Shown: positions 36,070 through 44,942 of the stretch, in pieces
How positions within the stretch are numbered: position 1 is the stretch's first letter
Layout of the letters: every line of letters begins with the position of its first letter
Assembly: GCF_042887685.1 (NCBI RefSeq)
Contig: NZ_JBHVOS010000010.1
Coordinates: forward strand, 62,001-126,000
DNA: 64,000 bases
DNA from: Oerskovia sp042887685
Lineage (GTDB): Bacteria > Actinomycetota > Actinomycetes > Actinomycetales > Cellulomonadaceae
Reading direction: 5' to 3'
The notes under the pieces: model-generated
The model's database searches: none
Seen by the model: the letters and a program-made list of their open reading frames with translations, nothing else
What the model was told of the DNA's origin: nothing
Translations under genes and position numbers: made by a program

Positions 36070-37346
36070 CAGGCGCTCCGCTCGCTCGCGAGGGCGCGTT
36101 CGAGCGCGGTGCGCAGCGCGTCGCCCTCGGCCTGGTCGGGGCCGGCCCCCGTGACGTGCTGGACGAACTCGTGGGTCACCTCGAGCGGGTCACGCCCCTG
36201 CCCGACGACGGAGATCACCTCGCGCTCGGCCGTCACCGGTGGGCGGTGCTGGACCTGGAGCGCGTGCGGGAACCGTGCGCGGACGCGCGCGTACATCTCG
36301 GTCGGCCTGGCGGGATCGGTGACGAACACGCGCAGCCAGTCGTCCGTGTGCGGTTCGCCGGCCGTACCCAGGAGGTCGTCGAGCGTGCCCGCGACCTCCG
36401 CGAGGCGCCGCGGGACCGGCGCCGGGAGCAGCTCGGTCCGCGCGTCCCCGGTCGCGTCGAGGTCCAGGAGGACGGTCGACTTCTTCTGGTGCATCTCCGA
36501 GAACGAGTACGCGAGGGGCGAGCCCGAGTAGCGGGCGACCGTCGCCGCATCGTGATCGTGACCTGTGGTTTCACGTGAAACACCGGGCACCGTGACGACC
36601 TGCGGGCCGTGCAGGTGGCCCAGTGCGACGTAGTCCACCCCCGCTCCCCCGAACACCCCGGCGGGCACGGAGTCCACGCCGCCCACCCGGATGTCCCGCT
36701 CGGACTCCGAGGCCTGCCCTCCGACGACGAACGCATGGGCCACGACCACGTTCCGCAGCCGGCCACCGCCTTCCTCGCGGCGGCGCGCGACGTCCGCCGC
36801 GACCCTCCGCAGGGCCGCCGCGGTCACGGCCTCGTGCGAGCGCGGCAGCGGGCCCCGCGCGCCTGTCGGGTCCTGGCCCTCCTCGGGAGCCTCACCGTCG
36901 CAGCAGCCGTCCGCGAGCTCCCACCGCACCGCGTCCGGGTCGAGGTAGGGCATCGCGTAGACCGCGACGCGCCCGCCCGAACCACCGCGCGAGGCGGGGT
37001 CCAGGACGACGGGCGTGCCGACGTCGGGCACGCGTGTGCGGAAGTGGACGCCCGCACGCATGAGCGACGCCCCGAAGCCCAACCGGATCGCCGAGTCGTG
37101 GTTGCCCGGCGTGAGCACCACGTCCGCATGCTCGGAGAGCCTCGCGACCGTGTCCGAGAGGAGGTTCACGGCGTCCACGGGCGGGATCGCGCGGTCGTAC
37201 ACGTCACCCGCGACGAGGACCGCACCGACGCCCTCCGAGCGGACGACGTCCACGAGGTGGTCGAGATACGCAGCCTGGTGGTCCAGCAGGTCGACGCCGT
37301 GCAGCGTGCGACCGAGGTGCCAGTCCGAGGTGTGCAGGATGCGCAT
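36069..37346 (-). CDS. sbcD: SbcD/Mre11-like exonuclease
   Basis: 425 residues. Metallophosphoesterase motifs in order: TSDWHLG, VLVAGDVYDR, TPGNHDS and a later GHLHGPQVV. C-terminal capping domain follows. Partner of SbcC, encoded just downstream with one-base overlap. The open frame extends to 37397, but MRILHTSDWHLG at 37346 is the family's standard start. No ribosome site is present; TACCGT lies seven nucleotides upstream, which suggests a leaderless mRNA. Confidence 0.95.
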   Translation of the reverse strand: MRILHTSDWHLGRTLHGVDLLDHQAAYLDHLVDVVRSEGVGAVLVAGDVYDRAIPPVDAVNLLSDTVARLSEHADVVLTPGNHDSAIRLGFGASLMRAGVHFRTRVPDVGTPVVLDPASRGGSGGRVAVYAMPYLDPDAVRWELADGCCDGEAPEEGQDPTGARGPLPRSHEAVTAAALRRVAADVARRREEGGGRLRNVVVAHAFVVGGQASESERDIRVGGVDSVPAGVFGGAGVDYVALGHLHGPQVVTVPGVSRETTGHDHDAATVARYSGSPLAYSFSEMHQKKSTVLLDLDATGDARTELLPAPVPRRLAEVAGTLDDLLGTAGEPHTDDWLRVFVTDPARPTEMYARVRARFPHALQVQHRPPVTAEREVISVVGQGRDPLEVTHEFVQHVTGAGPDQAEGDALRTALERALASERSA

Positions 37347-37353
37347 GACCCGA

Positions 37354-37359
37354 ACGGTA
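37354..37359 (-). promoter_or_regulatory. -10 element of a probable leaderless promoter (sbcDC)
   Basis: TACCGT on the minus strand, seven nucleotides before the sbcD ATG, with no ribosome site between. Confidence 0.45.
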
Positions 37360-37451
37360 GCGGGCGCCACCCACAGCCCCGCGCACCCGAGACCCACCGG
37401 CCACGGGGCGACCTCGTCGTCACCCCGTGCAGGCCAGGAGGGCCCTGCGGG

Positions 37452-37796
37452 CTACGACCCCGCGGTCGCGGTCCGCACGACGGGGATGGTCCCGCCCATG
37501 CCGATCATGTCGAGCAGGTCCTCGAGCGAGGTCGTCGGGTCCTGCAGGACCACGGCGCGCCCGTCCTCGGAGCCCAGCATGTAGACCTGGAGGATGAAGG
37601 CGATGCCCGACGAGTCGATGAACGTCACGCGCCCGACGTCGATCGTCACCGGACCGGGGTGCGTGAGCACCTGCGCCATGGCGTCGCTCGCGCGGTCCCT
37701 CAGCGCTGCGTCGATCTCTCCCCACAGGGTGATGAGCGAGCCTTCGGGGGTCGCCTCGTAGCTGATGCCTGAGTCGTACGTACTGGGGATGGTCAT
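37452..37796 (-). CDS. STAS-domain protein, anti-sigma-factor antagonist-like
   Basis: 114 residues, one STAS domain. The phosphorylation loop is FIDSSGIAF with Ser62/Ser63, the SpoIIAA/RsbV pattern (DSSG). Such proteins bind an anti-sigma kinase when unphosphorylated and free an alternative sigma factor. No kinase, phosphatase or sigma-factor gene lies next to it, so the partner is elsewhere. A weak AGAAGAG ribosome site precedes the ATG at 37796. Confidence 0.88.
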   Translation of the reverse strand: MTIPSTYDSGISYEATPEGSLITLWGEIDAALRDRASDAMAQVLTHPGPVTIDVGRVTFIDSSGIAFILQVYMLGSEDGRAVVLQDPTTSLEDLLDMIGMGGTIPVVRTATAGS

Positions 37797-37915
37797 GCTC
37801 TTCTCGTGCTCCGTCAGTCGGTGAGGGTGGCCTCGCGGACCGTCCTCCTGGTCAACGATCGGGCAATGAACGGTGTTCCCGCGGTCGGGATCCGTGAAGG
37901 TCAAACTCTGAGAGG

Positions 37916-38395
37916 TTAGACCGGCTCGGTCACGTCCGCGACCTGCGCGCCCAACGCCGTCGCGAGGCTCGCACCGTCCACGCTCGCCGCGACCCCGAAA
38001 GCGCCCCCGCCGATCGACACGAGCGGCGACGCCCCGTCGCGGTCGACGACCCGGGAGTCGGCGACCACGGGCCAGGCGGTCGTCGCGCCGAACGGGGTGA
38101 TCGTGCCGCGCTCGTACCCCGTGACCTCGCGGGCGACCTCCTTGTCCGGCATGGACAGGCGCGAGACGCCCAGGAGGGTCCGCAGCCTGGGCCACGAGAT
38201 GGTCCGGTCCCCCGGGACCAGGACGAACAGGTAGTCGTCGTCACCACGGCGCACCACGAGCGTCTTGACGATGTTCGCCGGGTCGATCCCCCGCGCCGCA
38301 GCGGCCTCCTCGAGAGAACCCACCGGGCCGTGACGGGTGATCGTGAAGTCGATCCCGGACGCTTCGAGTGCGGCGCGTGCCCGCTCTTCGCTCAT
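37916..38395 (-). CDS. YbaK/ProX-family aminoacyl-tRNA deacylase
   Basis: 159 residues, a single YbaK domain. SLEEAAAARGIDPANIVKTLVVR carries the conserved KTLV Lys; the later GYERGTITPFGATT and VVADSRVVD match the substrate-pocket loops. The family hydrolyses mischarged Cys- or Ala-tRNA; which one cannot be told. The start at 38395 gives the canonical N-terminus; TAGGGT lies seven nucleotides upstream. Confidence 0.9.
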   Translation of the reverse strand: MSEERARAALEASGIDFTITRHGPVGSLEEAAAARGIDPANIVKTLVVRRGDDDYLFVLVPGDRTISWPRLRTLLGVSRLSMPDKEVAREVTGYERGTITPFGATTAWPVVADSRVVDRDGASPLVSIGGGAFGVAASVDGASLATALGAQVADVTEPV

Positions 38396-38402
38396 GTCCT
38401 CG

Positions 38403-38408
38403 ACCCTA
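38403..38408 (-). promoter_or_regulatory. -10 element of a probable leaderless promoter (YbaK gene)
   Basis: TAGGGT on the minus strand, seven nucleotides before the ATG at 38395. Confidence 0.5.
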
Positions 38409-38561
38409 GGCACCGCCGCCCACACTCACCACGCGGAGGGCGGATCGGCACGTGTCGTCCACGTCACCTCCTCGCGGCGTCCGCGCTCTCCCCGGTCGCG
38501 GACCCGACGTCCCGGTGCTTGCATCGAGGGACGTCCGGCCCGGACGAGCCGAAGGAGAGCG

Positions 38562-39188
38562 ATGCGCCCCGAACCCCCGCCGCTGCTGCGGCCCGAGCGC
38601 CGCGGACGCTTCGGCATGGACCGGGTGGGGTCCCTCGCGACGGCCGTCGTCCTGCTCGCGATGGTCGCCCTGTGGCTCGTCCCGACGGCGGTCGACGAAG
38701 GTACCCCGCCCACCGAGACCGAGATCGCCGCGGGCAGGATCGTGACGGTGTCCGACGGCGCCTCGACCGCGACGATCCGGTTCCCCGAGGGATGGTCCAC
38801 CACGGCCGACATCAGCGCGTCGGGGGACGCGAGCGGGTCGACGTTCGAGGGCGGCAGCCTCACGGTCGACCGAGCGGGCGTCGAGGTCCAGATCGACGTC
38901 GTCTCGGGCGTCGAGAACCCGAACGTGTTCTTCACGCGGCGGGCCCGGCTCGCGGAGCTGTCGACCGGCACGACCCTGTACGACGCGCAGATCGTGTCCG
39001 AGGGCGACCCCGCCGAGGTCTCGGGCGTCTTCCGGTCGGGCGGCCCCGAGGCCGCCTCGCTCACGGTCAAGGTCACGGCGCAGCACGCCCAGGGCGGGGT
39101 GTCGGTCCTGGCGTACGGGACGTCGTCGAACCTTCACGCGCAGGCCGAGGCCGTGGCCGCCCTGGTGGAAGCGGTGACGATCTCGTGA
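38562..39188 (+). CDS. Membrane-anchored hypothetical protein, 208 aa
   Basis: Not recognised. One hydrophobic segment (about residues 24-43, GSLATAVVLLAMVALWLVPT) followed by an extracytoplasmic beta-rich domain, with text such as ATIRFPEGWSTTADI and GAEVQIDVV-like strands that resemble small lipoprotein-type 'stress' or DUF4245-like domains (weak). GAAGGAG precedes the ATG at 38562. Its stop overlaps the start of the PrsW gene (GTGA), so the two are co-translated and may cooperate at the membrane. Confidence 0.75.
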   Translation: MRPEPPPLLRPERRGRFGMDRVGSLATAVVLLAMVALWLVPTAVDEGTPPTETEIAAGRIVTVSDGASTATIRFPEGWSTTADISASGDASGSTFEGGSLTVDRAGVEVQIDVVSGVENPNVFFTRRARLAELSTGTTLYDAQIVSEGDPAEVSGVFRSGGPEAASLTVKVTAQHAQGGVSVLAYGTSSNLHAQAEAVAALVEAVTIS

Positions 39189-40348
39189 CCGACCAGGTCC
39201 TCCGCAACGTCCCCGTCGTCCTCCCCACGAACGCGCCCGGGCGGCGGCGTCGCGGCCTCTTCCCGCACTACCAGTGGGCCACGTGGCTCTACTGGGTGTG
39301 CATGGTCGTCGCCGGCTTCGGGATGCTCCAGGCCGTCCGGCAGGACCTGCTCCTCACCCCCGAGGGCCTCGGGATCGGGATCCTGCTCGCGGCCGTCGTC
39401 ACGCTGCTCCTCACGGCCGTCGTGCGACGGCTCGACCTGTTCGAGGACGAGCCGGGCGGCATGCTCGTCGCCGCCTACGCGTGGGGCTTCGTCGTCGCGC
39501 CGACGCTCGTCGTGGTCGCGAACGACCACCTCGTCTCCGTGTTCGAGCGGACGGGCCTCGCCTCCTGGGCCGCCGCCGTCGTCGGCCCCACCGACGAGGA
39601 GCTCATCAAGCTCCTCGGCGTGGTGCTGGTCCTCTACGCGGGCCGCGCGCACGTGACCCGCCCGCTCAACGGCCTGGTCTACGGGGCCATGGTGGGCCTG
39701 GGGTTCGAGGTCAGCGAGAACATCAGCTACATCGTGCAGGGCGCGCTCATGGACCCGAGCTCCGACGCCGTAGGCGCGCTCCAGGTCGGCCTGAGCCGCG
39801 TCCTGATCGGACTGGGCGGGCACGCGATGTTCAGCGCGATCGCGGGCTTCGGCATCGCCTACGCCCTCGTGGCGTTCCACGTGTCCACGGTGCGGCGCGT
39901 CACGACGGCGGTCGCGGCCTATGCGCTCGCCTGGGTGCTGCACTTCGCGTGGAACGCCCCCGAGATCTTCTTCCCGTCGTCGGAGGCCGGCGCGTTCGGG
40001 TCGGTCGTCCTCAAGTACGTCGTCCTGGTCCTCGCGTTCGTGCTCGTGTTCCGGTACGCGCGGCACATCGACCACCGCTGGTTCGAGGCGGCACTCGCCG
40101 ACCAGCCCGACGACGTCGTGACCCCCGGCGAGACGGAGGCCCTGCGGTCCGTCCACGGACGGCGCGCGGCCCGCAAGGCTGCCCGGCGCGCGGGCGGGCG
40201 GGCCGAGAGCCGTCGGCTGGCCGACCTCCAGGAGGCGCAGCTCCGGCTCGCGACGCTGCTGGGCCTGTATCCCGACGGGTCGCCGCCCGTCGAGGTCCAG
40301 AAGGAGGTCGTGCGGGAGATCCGCGCGCGCCTCACCGCGCCCGCCTGA
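39185..40348 (+). CDS. PrsW-family intramembrane metalloprotease
   Basis: 387 residues with about eight membrane segments. Motifs of PrsW/CPBP-like proteases are present: the Glu pair in PTDEELIKL, GLVYGAMVGLGFEVSENISYI with a second Glu, GHAMFSAIAGFGIAY with a His, and LHFAWN with a His. PrsW cleaves anti-sigma factors in Bacillus; the target here is unknown, though the co-translated upstream membrane protein is a candidate partner. A basic, helical cytoplasmic tail of about 85 residues follows. GTG start overlaps the previous stop. Confidence 0.88.
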   Translation: MTDQVLRNVPVVLPTNAPGRRRRGLFPHYQWATWLYWVCMVVAGFGMLQAVRQDLLLTPEGLGIGILLAAVVTLLLTAVVRRLDLFEDEPGGMLVAAYAWGFVVAPTLVVVANDHLVSVFERTGLASWAAAVVGPTDEELIKLLGVVLVLYAGRAHVTRPLNGLVYGAMVGLGFEVSENISYIVQGALMDPSSDAVGALQVGLSRVLIGLGGHAMFSAIAGFGIAYALVAFHVSTVRRVTTAVAAYALAWVLHFAWNAPEIFFPSSEAGAFGSVVLKYVVLVLAFVLVFRYARHIDHRWFEAALADQPDDVVTPGETEALRSVHGRRAARKAARRAGGRAESRRLADLQEAQLRLATLLGLYPDGSPPVEVQKEVVREIRARLTAPA

Positions 40349-40352
40349 GCAT

Positions 40353-40405
40353 CTCCGTCGGCACCGACCGTGCCGACGGTGCCGACCGTGCCGACCGGTG
40401 CCGAC
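40353..40405. terminator. Bidirectional terminator with tandem-repeat loop
   Basis: CCGTCGGCACCG (40353-40364) pairs with CGGTGCCGACGG (40394-40405). The 29-nt loop is itself made of tandem GTGCCGAC-type units, so several registers can pair. It sits between the convergent PrsW (ends 40348) and ABC-F (ends 40415) genes. Confidence 0.8.
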
Positions 40406-40414
40406 GGAAACCCG

Positions 40415-42175
40415 TCAGCCGAGGTGCACCACGTCGCCCTTCCAGGTCCGCCGCAGCCACCGGTCGTGCGAGGCCACGACCACGGCGCCGGGCCACGTCT
40501 CGACCGCAGCCATGAGCTCCTCCGCGAGCGTGAGGGACACGTGGTTGGTCGGTTCGTCGAGCAGCAGCACGTCGGGGGCCTGCGTGACGAGCATCGCGAG
40601 GACCACACGCCGCCGCTGCCCCACGCTCAGCACGCCCAAGGGCCTGTCCAGGTCGCGGGGCGCGACGAGCCCGTGCGCGTCGACGTGCGGGCGGTCCGCG
40701 GGGTCCTGGCCCGTGACGAGGGCGAGCAGGTCGCGCGGGGTGCGCGCGTCGTCGTGCAGGCGGACGTCCTGCTCCAGCAGGGCGACCTCGACGCCTCGCG
40801 CGCGCCCGACCGTGCCCGACGAGGGCAGCAGGTCGCCCGCGAGCACGTGCAGCAGCGTCGACTTCCCGGACCCGTTGGCCCCGGTCACGAGCAGCTTGGC
40901 GCCCGGGGCGAGGTCGATCGAGGGGACCCCGGCCGCCCGCAGGTCGAGGCGGGGACGCCCGGGGGCGGCAGGATCGTGCCCGCTCGCCCCTCCCTGCACG
41001 ACGACGTCGCGCGCCCACAGCGCCAGACCGTCGGTCCCGCCCGAACGCCCGGGCGAGCTGCTCGCCGCCCGCGCGAGGTGCGGCGGCGCGAAACGCAACG
41101 GCTCGGGCGGCCTGCGCACCTGCTCCGCCTGGAGCGTGTCGAGGCGCTGCTGAGCGTTGCGCACGCGCCGGGACACCTGCGACTGCACGCGCTCGCCCTT
41201 GGCGTCGTAGAGCAGCTTCGACTGGTTGCCGCGCTCACGGTTGTGCGAGACGTTGCGGGCCGTCGTCGCGACCGACCGGCGCAGCGCCTTGAGCTCGTCC
41301 TGCTCGGCCGCGAACTGCTGCTCCCAGCGGGCGCGCTCGACACGCTTGGCCCGCAGGTACTCGCGGTAGCTGCCCGCGTACAGGGTGCCGCCCGTACGGC
41401 CTGCGGAGCTGGCCTCCTGCGACGGGTCGAGGTCGAGGATCTCGGTGCAGACCTCGTCGAGGAACACGCGGTCGTGGCTCGCGAGCAGCACGGCCCCGGG
41501 CAGGGCGCGCAGGGCCGACGCGAGGAACTCGGCGGCCTCGTCGTCGAGGTGGTTCGTCGGCTCGTCGAGCAGGAGCGCGCCCGGCTGGCGGATGAGGAGC
41601 GCCGCGAGACCCAGCCGTGTGCGCTGCCCGCCCGAGAGCCGCGAGACCAGGCGGTCGCGGTGGATCACGTCGAGCCCCAGGCCCGCGAGGGCGCGCGCAG
41701 CACGGGCATCAGCTCCCCACACGTCCGACTGCTCGGCGCGCGCGAGCGCCAGGTCGTAGGCCGCGGTGAGGGCGTCGACGTCGGCGGACCGGTTCTCGGG
41801 GCCGGGCCCTTCCGGGCCCGGCCCCGGTTCAGGCAGCGACGCGAGCGCCGCAGCCGCCGACTCGAGCCCGCGCTCGATCTCCCGGACCCCCGCGAGGGCG
41901 TCCTCGACGACCTGGCCGACCGACGTCGTCGGGCCGTACGGGAGCTCCTGGTGCAGGTAACCGAGGTCCGGGGGCCGCGTGACCGTCCCCGAGTCGGGGT
42001 CCTCGACCCCCGCGAGCAGGCGCAGGAGCGTCGACTTGCCGACGCCGTTCTCGCCCACCAGACCGGTCCGGTGACCCGGGTCGACGGCGAGACTCACCCC
42101 CGCGAGGACGGTGCGGTCACCGTAGGACCTGGTGAGGTCGACGGCAGAGAGAAGGGCGGAGGACGGCTGGGGCAT
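40415..42175 (-). CDS. ABC-F ATPase, macrolide-resistance-type (OleB/TlrC-like)
   Basis: 586 residues, two ABC domains and no membrane segment. Domain 1: Walker A GENGVGKST, signature LSGGQRTRLGLAALL, DEPTNHLD. Linker with basic RNVSHNRERGNQSKLLYDAKGERV. Domain 2: GANGSGKST, a degenerate signature LSVGQRRRVVLA, and DEPTNHVSLTLAEEL instead of DEPTNHLD; this second-domain text is characteristic of TlrC/OleB/SrmB-like ABC-F proteins that displace macrolides from the ribosome. ATG at 42175 follows AGGTGAT, a perfect anti-SD match. A GTG-started in-frame extension of 49 residues (to 42322) is possible but overlaps a leader uORF. Confidence 0.88.
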   Translation of the reverse strand: MPQPSSALLSAVDLTRSYGDRTVLAGVSLAVDPGHRTGLVGENGVGKSTLLRLLAGVEDPDSGTVTRPPDLGYLHQELPYGPTTSVGQVVEDALAGVREIERGLESAAAALASLPEPGPGPEGPGPENRSADVDALTAAYDLALARAEQSDVWGADARAARALAGLGLDVIHRDRLVSRLSGGQRTRLGLAALLIRQPGALLLDEPTNHLDDEAAEFLASALRALPGAVLLASHDRVFLDEVCTEILDLDPSQEASSAGRTGGTLYAGSYREYLRAKRVERARWEQQFAAEQDELKALRRSVATTARNVSHNRERGNQSKLLYDAKGERVQSQVSRRVRNAQQRLDTLQAEQVRRPPEPLRFAPPHLARAASSSPGRSGGTDGLALWARDVVVQGGASGHDPAAPGRPRLDLRAAGVPSIDLAPGAKLLVTGANGSGKSTLLHVLAGDLLPSSGTVGRARGVEVALLEQDVRLHDDARTPRDLLALVTGQDPADRPHVDAHGLVAPRDLDRPLGVLSVGQRRRVVLAMLVTQAPDVLLLDEPTNHVSLTLAEELMAAVETWPGAVVVASHDRWLRRTWKGDVVHLG

Positions 42176-42244
42176 GGGATCACCTGACGAAGAGGGCGCC
42201 GCGGCGGCACGGAGGCTGCCTGCCGACGTCGAGCGCAGCCGGGG

Positions 42245-42262
42245 CACGACGAGGACGTCGTG
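42245..42262 (-). promoter_or_regulatory. Hairpin in the ABC-F leader
   Basis: CACGACG (42245-42251) pairs with CGTCGTG (42256-42262) across a four-nucleotide loop, between the MWI uORF and the ABC-F start. Candidate part of a ribosome-controlled attenuator. Confidence 0.4.
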
Positions 42263-42312
42263 TCGCGGGGCGACGTCGGAGCGCGAGGAGGAAGGGGGTC
42301 TCGCGAGCAGGC

Positions 42313-42324
42313 TCAGATCCACAT
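42313..42324 (-). CDS. Candidate uORF (Met-Trp-Ile-stop) before the ABC-F gene
   Basis: ATGTGGATCTGA begins 149 nt before the ABC-F start. TAGGGT lies seven nucleotides before its ATG (42332-42337), the same leaderless pattern seen at other genes here, and a small hairpin (42340-42357) separates it from the deaminase stop. Very short leader ORFs often control antibiotic-resistance ABC-F genes; the reading is inference and could be chance. Confidence 0.35.
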   Translation of the reverse strand: MWI

Positions 42325-42366
42325 GAGGGCCACCCTACGGGGTCGCACGGGCGACCCGCGAGCCGA

Positions 42367-42888
42367 TTACGGGCTCGTGGACCCGTGATCGTCCACGCCC
42401 AGCAGACGCGCGTGGAGCGCCCGCACCTCGTCCGCCAGGGCCGGGTCCGGACCGGACACCGCGACCCCCGGCGCGACGGCGTGGATCGGCAGGGGCGCGA
42501 CGGGCCCGGGTGGCAGACCCCACCGCGCACGCCACCCGGTGAGCTGCGCGCTGCTCGCGGCATACACGATCCGTCCGAGCCCGACCCACGCATGAGCCGC
42601 GCTGCACATCGGGCAGTGCTCGCCCGAGGTGTAGACCGTGCTCGTCCGGCGCTGCTCGGCGTCGAGGTGCTCGGCCGCCCAGCGGGCGAGCGCGAGCTCG
42701 GGGTGCTGGGTCGCGTCGCCGCCGCGGACCCGGTTGCGGTCCGACCGCAGGATCGTCCCCCCGGCGTCGACGAGCACCGAACCGAACGGCTCGTCGCCCG
42801 CGTCGAGCGCATCCCGGGCGAGGTCGACGCACACCCGGAGGAACCCGTGGTCGCGCACGTCGGGACGTTCGACGGCCGGGGTGGTCAT
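42367..42888 (-). CDS. Nucleoside/guanine deaminase-like protein (CDA fold)
   Basis: 173 residues with the zinc-deaminase signature: His62-Pro-Glu64 (QHPELAL) and Cys92-Pro-Met-Cys95 (GEHCPMCSAAH). The PFGSVLVD and NRVRGGDATQHPE text resembles guanine/tRNA-type deaminases, but the protein is longer than TadA, and tRNA editing is unlikely to be encoded here; a free-base or nucleoside substrate is more probable. Starts four nucleotides after the VanY stop, so the two are co-transcribed. Confidence 0.88.
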   Translation of the reverse strand: MTTPAVERPDVRDHGFLRVCVDLARDALDAGDEPFGSVLVDAGGTILRSDRNRVRGGDATQHPELALARWAAEHLDAEQRRTSTVYTSGEHCPMCSAAHAWVGLGRIVYAASSAQLTGWRARWGLPPGPVAPLPIHAVAPGVAVSGPDPALADEVRALHARLLGVDDHGSTSP

Positions 42889-42892
42889 GGGC

Positions 42893-44791
42893 CTAGGACA
42901 CCGCGGTCGGCGCCGGGATGTTCGTCGGCGAGGTCGCCGGAGCGGCCGGCTCGCTCGGCGCCGGCGTGCTCGGTGTCGGCGTGCTCGGAGACGGGGTCGG
43001 GGTCGTCGGCGGGTCCGTCGGGTCCGGGGTCGGCACCGGCGTGGTGGGAGTCGGGTCCGGCGTCGTCGGGGTGGGGGTGGGCGTCGGTTCCGTCGGCGTC
43101 GGGGTCGGCGTCGGCGGCGGGTCCGTCGGGACCGGCGTCGTCGGGGTCGGCGTCGGAGCCGGGGTCGTCGGCGAGGGCGCGGGCGCTGGTGGAGGGGTTG
43201 TGGGCGAGGTGGGGGTCGTCGGCACGGGAGGCGCCGTCCGTGTCCCCTCGGCTCCTTGTGCGTACCGGTCCGGCATGGCCCCGGCCGCGTAGAACTCGAA
43301 GTGCCACGGCTCGGGCTTGCGCCCGTCGGGGCGCGCCCACGTGGGGTTGTCCCAGCCGTAGTCCGGGGCGTGCAGGCGCATCCACAGGTACTCGGCGCTC
43401 TTCCCGGTCGAGACCGGGGAGCCGACGTCGATCGCGAGGCCCCACCCGTGCTGGGACGTACCGGGGACGGCGGCGAGGAAAGGCTTGGCCGCCTTGACCG
43501 CGACCTGGTCGTCGTAGCTGCGGTACGAGTCCGTGATGCGCAGCGGCTTGCCGAACGCCTTCTGGTACTCGGCCGCGAGCGCCTCGAGCTGCTCGGCGGC
43601 GTCGCAGCGCAGGCTCTGCCCGGGCGCGAAGGCGAGCGGGCACAGCGCCGAGTCGGGGAGCTGACCGTTGGCGTACTGCGCCGTGCTGCCCGCGTACCTC
43701 GCGACGGCCGCGGCGAGCTGGTCGGCCAGGGTGCCGCCCGTGGGGACCACGCCGTCCGCCGGGACGACTCCCACGGCCGCGAGCGCGTACGCGGGCCCCA
43801 TGAGCTCGGCGAGCTGGGTGGCGGCGACGACGACGTCGTCGATCGTCACCAGGCCCTCGTGCGACGGGGCCTCGTCGTCGGTCGGGTCGCCGGGGTCGGT
43901 GCCCGGGGCCCCGGGATCGGTGGCCGGGTCGCCGGGGTCGGTGGCCGGGTCCGCCGCGGAGCCGGCCTCCGGGTCGAAGCCGTCCGCTGCGCCGTCGGCC
44001 GGTTCCGCGGGTGTCGTGGGCTGCGGGTCCACCGGGTTCGCGGCGGGCTGGACCCCCGGGCCGACCGGGACGACGGCCGTCGTCTGCCCGTCGACGGTGC
44101 CCGGCGCAGCAGACCCGCCCGAAGGAGCCGGTTCGGCCGGAGCGGCCGGGGCCTCCGGCGTCGTCGGGGTGAGGGGGGTCGGCGCCGCGGGCGTCGCGAG
44201 GTCCTCCCCGGGCAGGGCACCGGGCGCGACGGGCCCGGGGGCGTCGACCGAACCCCGCGAACCTCCCCCGGCCGCAGCCTGCTGCGCCTGGTAGGTCGCG
44301 AGCAGCATGCCGAGCTCCGACCGTGCCTGCAGAACGGTCTCCGAGACCGCGGCATCGGCGCCGATCACCTCGTCGGAACGGTCGAGCATCTTGACCACAC
44401 GGTCGAGCTGGACGTCCTCGCTGGGCGGCTCGTAGGCCTGCGGCTGCACGCCGAACGCGGCGCCGGCCACGGGCTCCTCCGCCGCGTACTGCACCGACCA
44501 CGCCTCCTGGTGGGCGATCGAGGACCCGACGAAACCGACCGTCATGGCCGACCCGAGGACCAGCGTCGACGAGAGGATCATGGGGACCGCTCGCGCCGGG
44601 CGCCGTGCATGACGGGCCTCGACGTCGTGCCCCGGCACGGGCGCGGGACGGGCGGGCTCGACCGCGTCGTCGAGCACGACCGTGTCGGCAGCGGTAGCGG
44701 GCACGACGCTGGTGGCGGGCTCGGCGCGAGACGCGCCGTGCCGGCCTCCTGGGCCGCTGGAACGCACCCGGTGCGTCGGCAAGGTCACCAC
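42893..44791 (-). CDS. D-alanyl-D-alanine carboxypeptidase, VanY/M15B type, membrane-anchored
   Basis: 632 residues. Hydrophilic N-terminus, one membrane segment (about residues 70-92), a long Pro/Ala/Gly/Asp-rich extracellular spacer, then a VanY domain (about 395-520): ITDSYRSYDDQ, SQHGWGLAIDVG with the zinc His and Asp, and EPWHFEF with catalytic Glu and zinc His. About 105 residues of Pro/Thr repeats follow, probably cell-wall spanning. Trims stem-peptide D-Ala in peptidoglycan. Tandem GTG codons at 44791 and 44788 are the candidate starts. First gene before the deaminase and ABC-F genes. Confidence 0.88.
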   Translation of the reverse strand: MVTLPTHRVRSSGPGGRHGASRAEPATSVVPATAADTVVLDDAVEPARPAPVPGHDVEARHARRPARAVPMILSSTLVLGSAMTVGFVGSSIAHQEAWSVQYAAEEPVAGAAFGVQPQAYEPPSEDVQLDRVVKMLDRSDEVIGADAAVSETVLQARSELGMLLATYQAQQAAAGGGSRGSVDAPGPVAPGALPGEDLATPAAPTPLTPTTPEAPAAPAEPAPSGGSAAPGTVDGQTTAVVPVGPGVQPAANPVDPQPTTPAEPADGAADGFDPEAGSAADPATDPGDPATDPGAPGTDPGDPTDDEAPSHEGLVTIDDVVVAATQLAELMGPAYALAAVGVVPADGVVPTGGTLADQLAAAVARYAGSTAQYANGQLPDSALCPLAFAPGQSLRCDAAEQLEALAAEYQKAFGKPLRITDSYRSYDDQVAVKAAKPFLAAVPGTSQHGWGLAIDVGSPVSTGKSAEYLWMRLHAPDYGWDNPTWARPDGRKPEPWHFEFYAAGAMPDRYAQGAEGTRTAPPVPTTPTSPTTPPPAPAPSPTTPAPTPTPTTPVPTDPPPTPTPTPTEPTPTPTPTTPDPTPTTPVPTPDPTDPPTTPTPSPSTPTPSTPAPSEPAAPATSPTNIPAPTAVS

Positions 44792-44942
44792 GAGACTCCC
44801 ATGTCCGTTCTGCGACGTTCGACCGTGCGAGGGTATCTGCGAACACGGTCAGACTCCAGCCTGAGGGAGTTCGGGCGTGCGCGCCACCCTTGTCTGGGAA
44901 CTTCATGGGTGACTTCTCATCGGAGGTCTGCACAATGGGGTG

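Noticed and set aside
42367..42888. tRNA adenosine deaminase (tadA)
   Set aside because: Longer than TadA with a different C-terminus, and encoded in an operon with vanY; the general deaminase call is safer.
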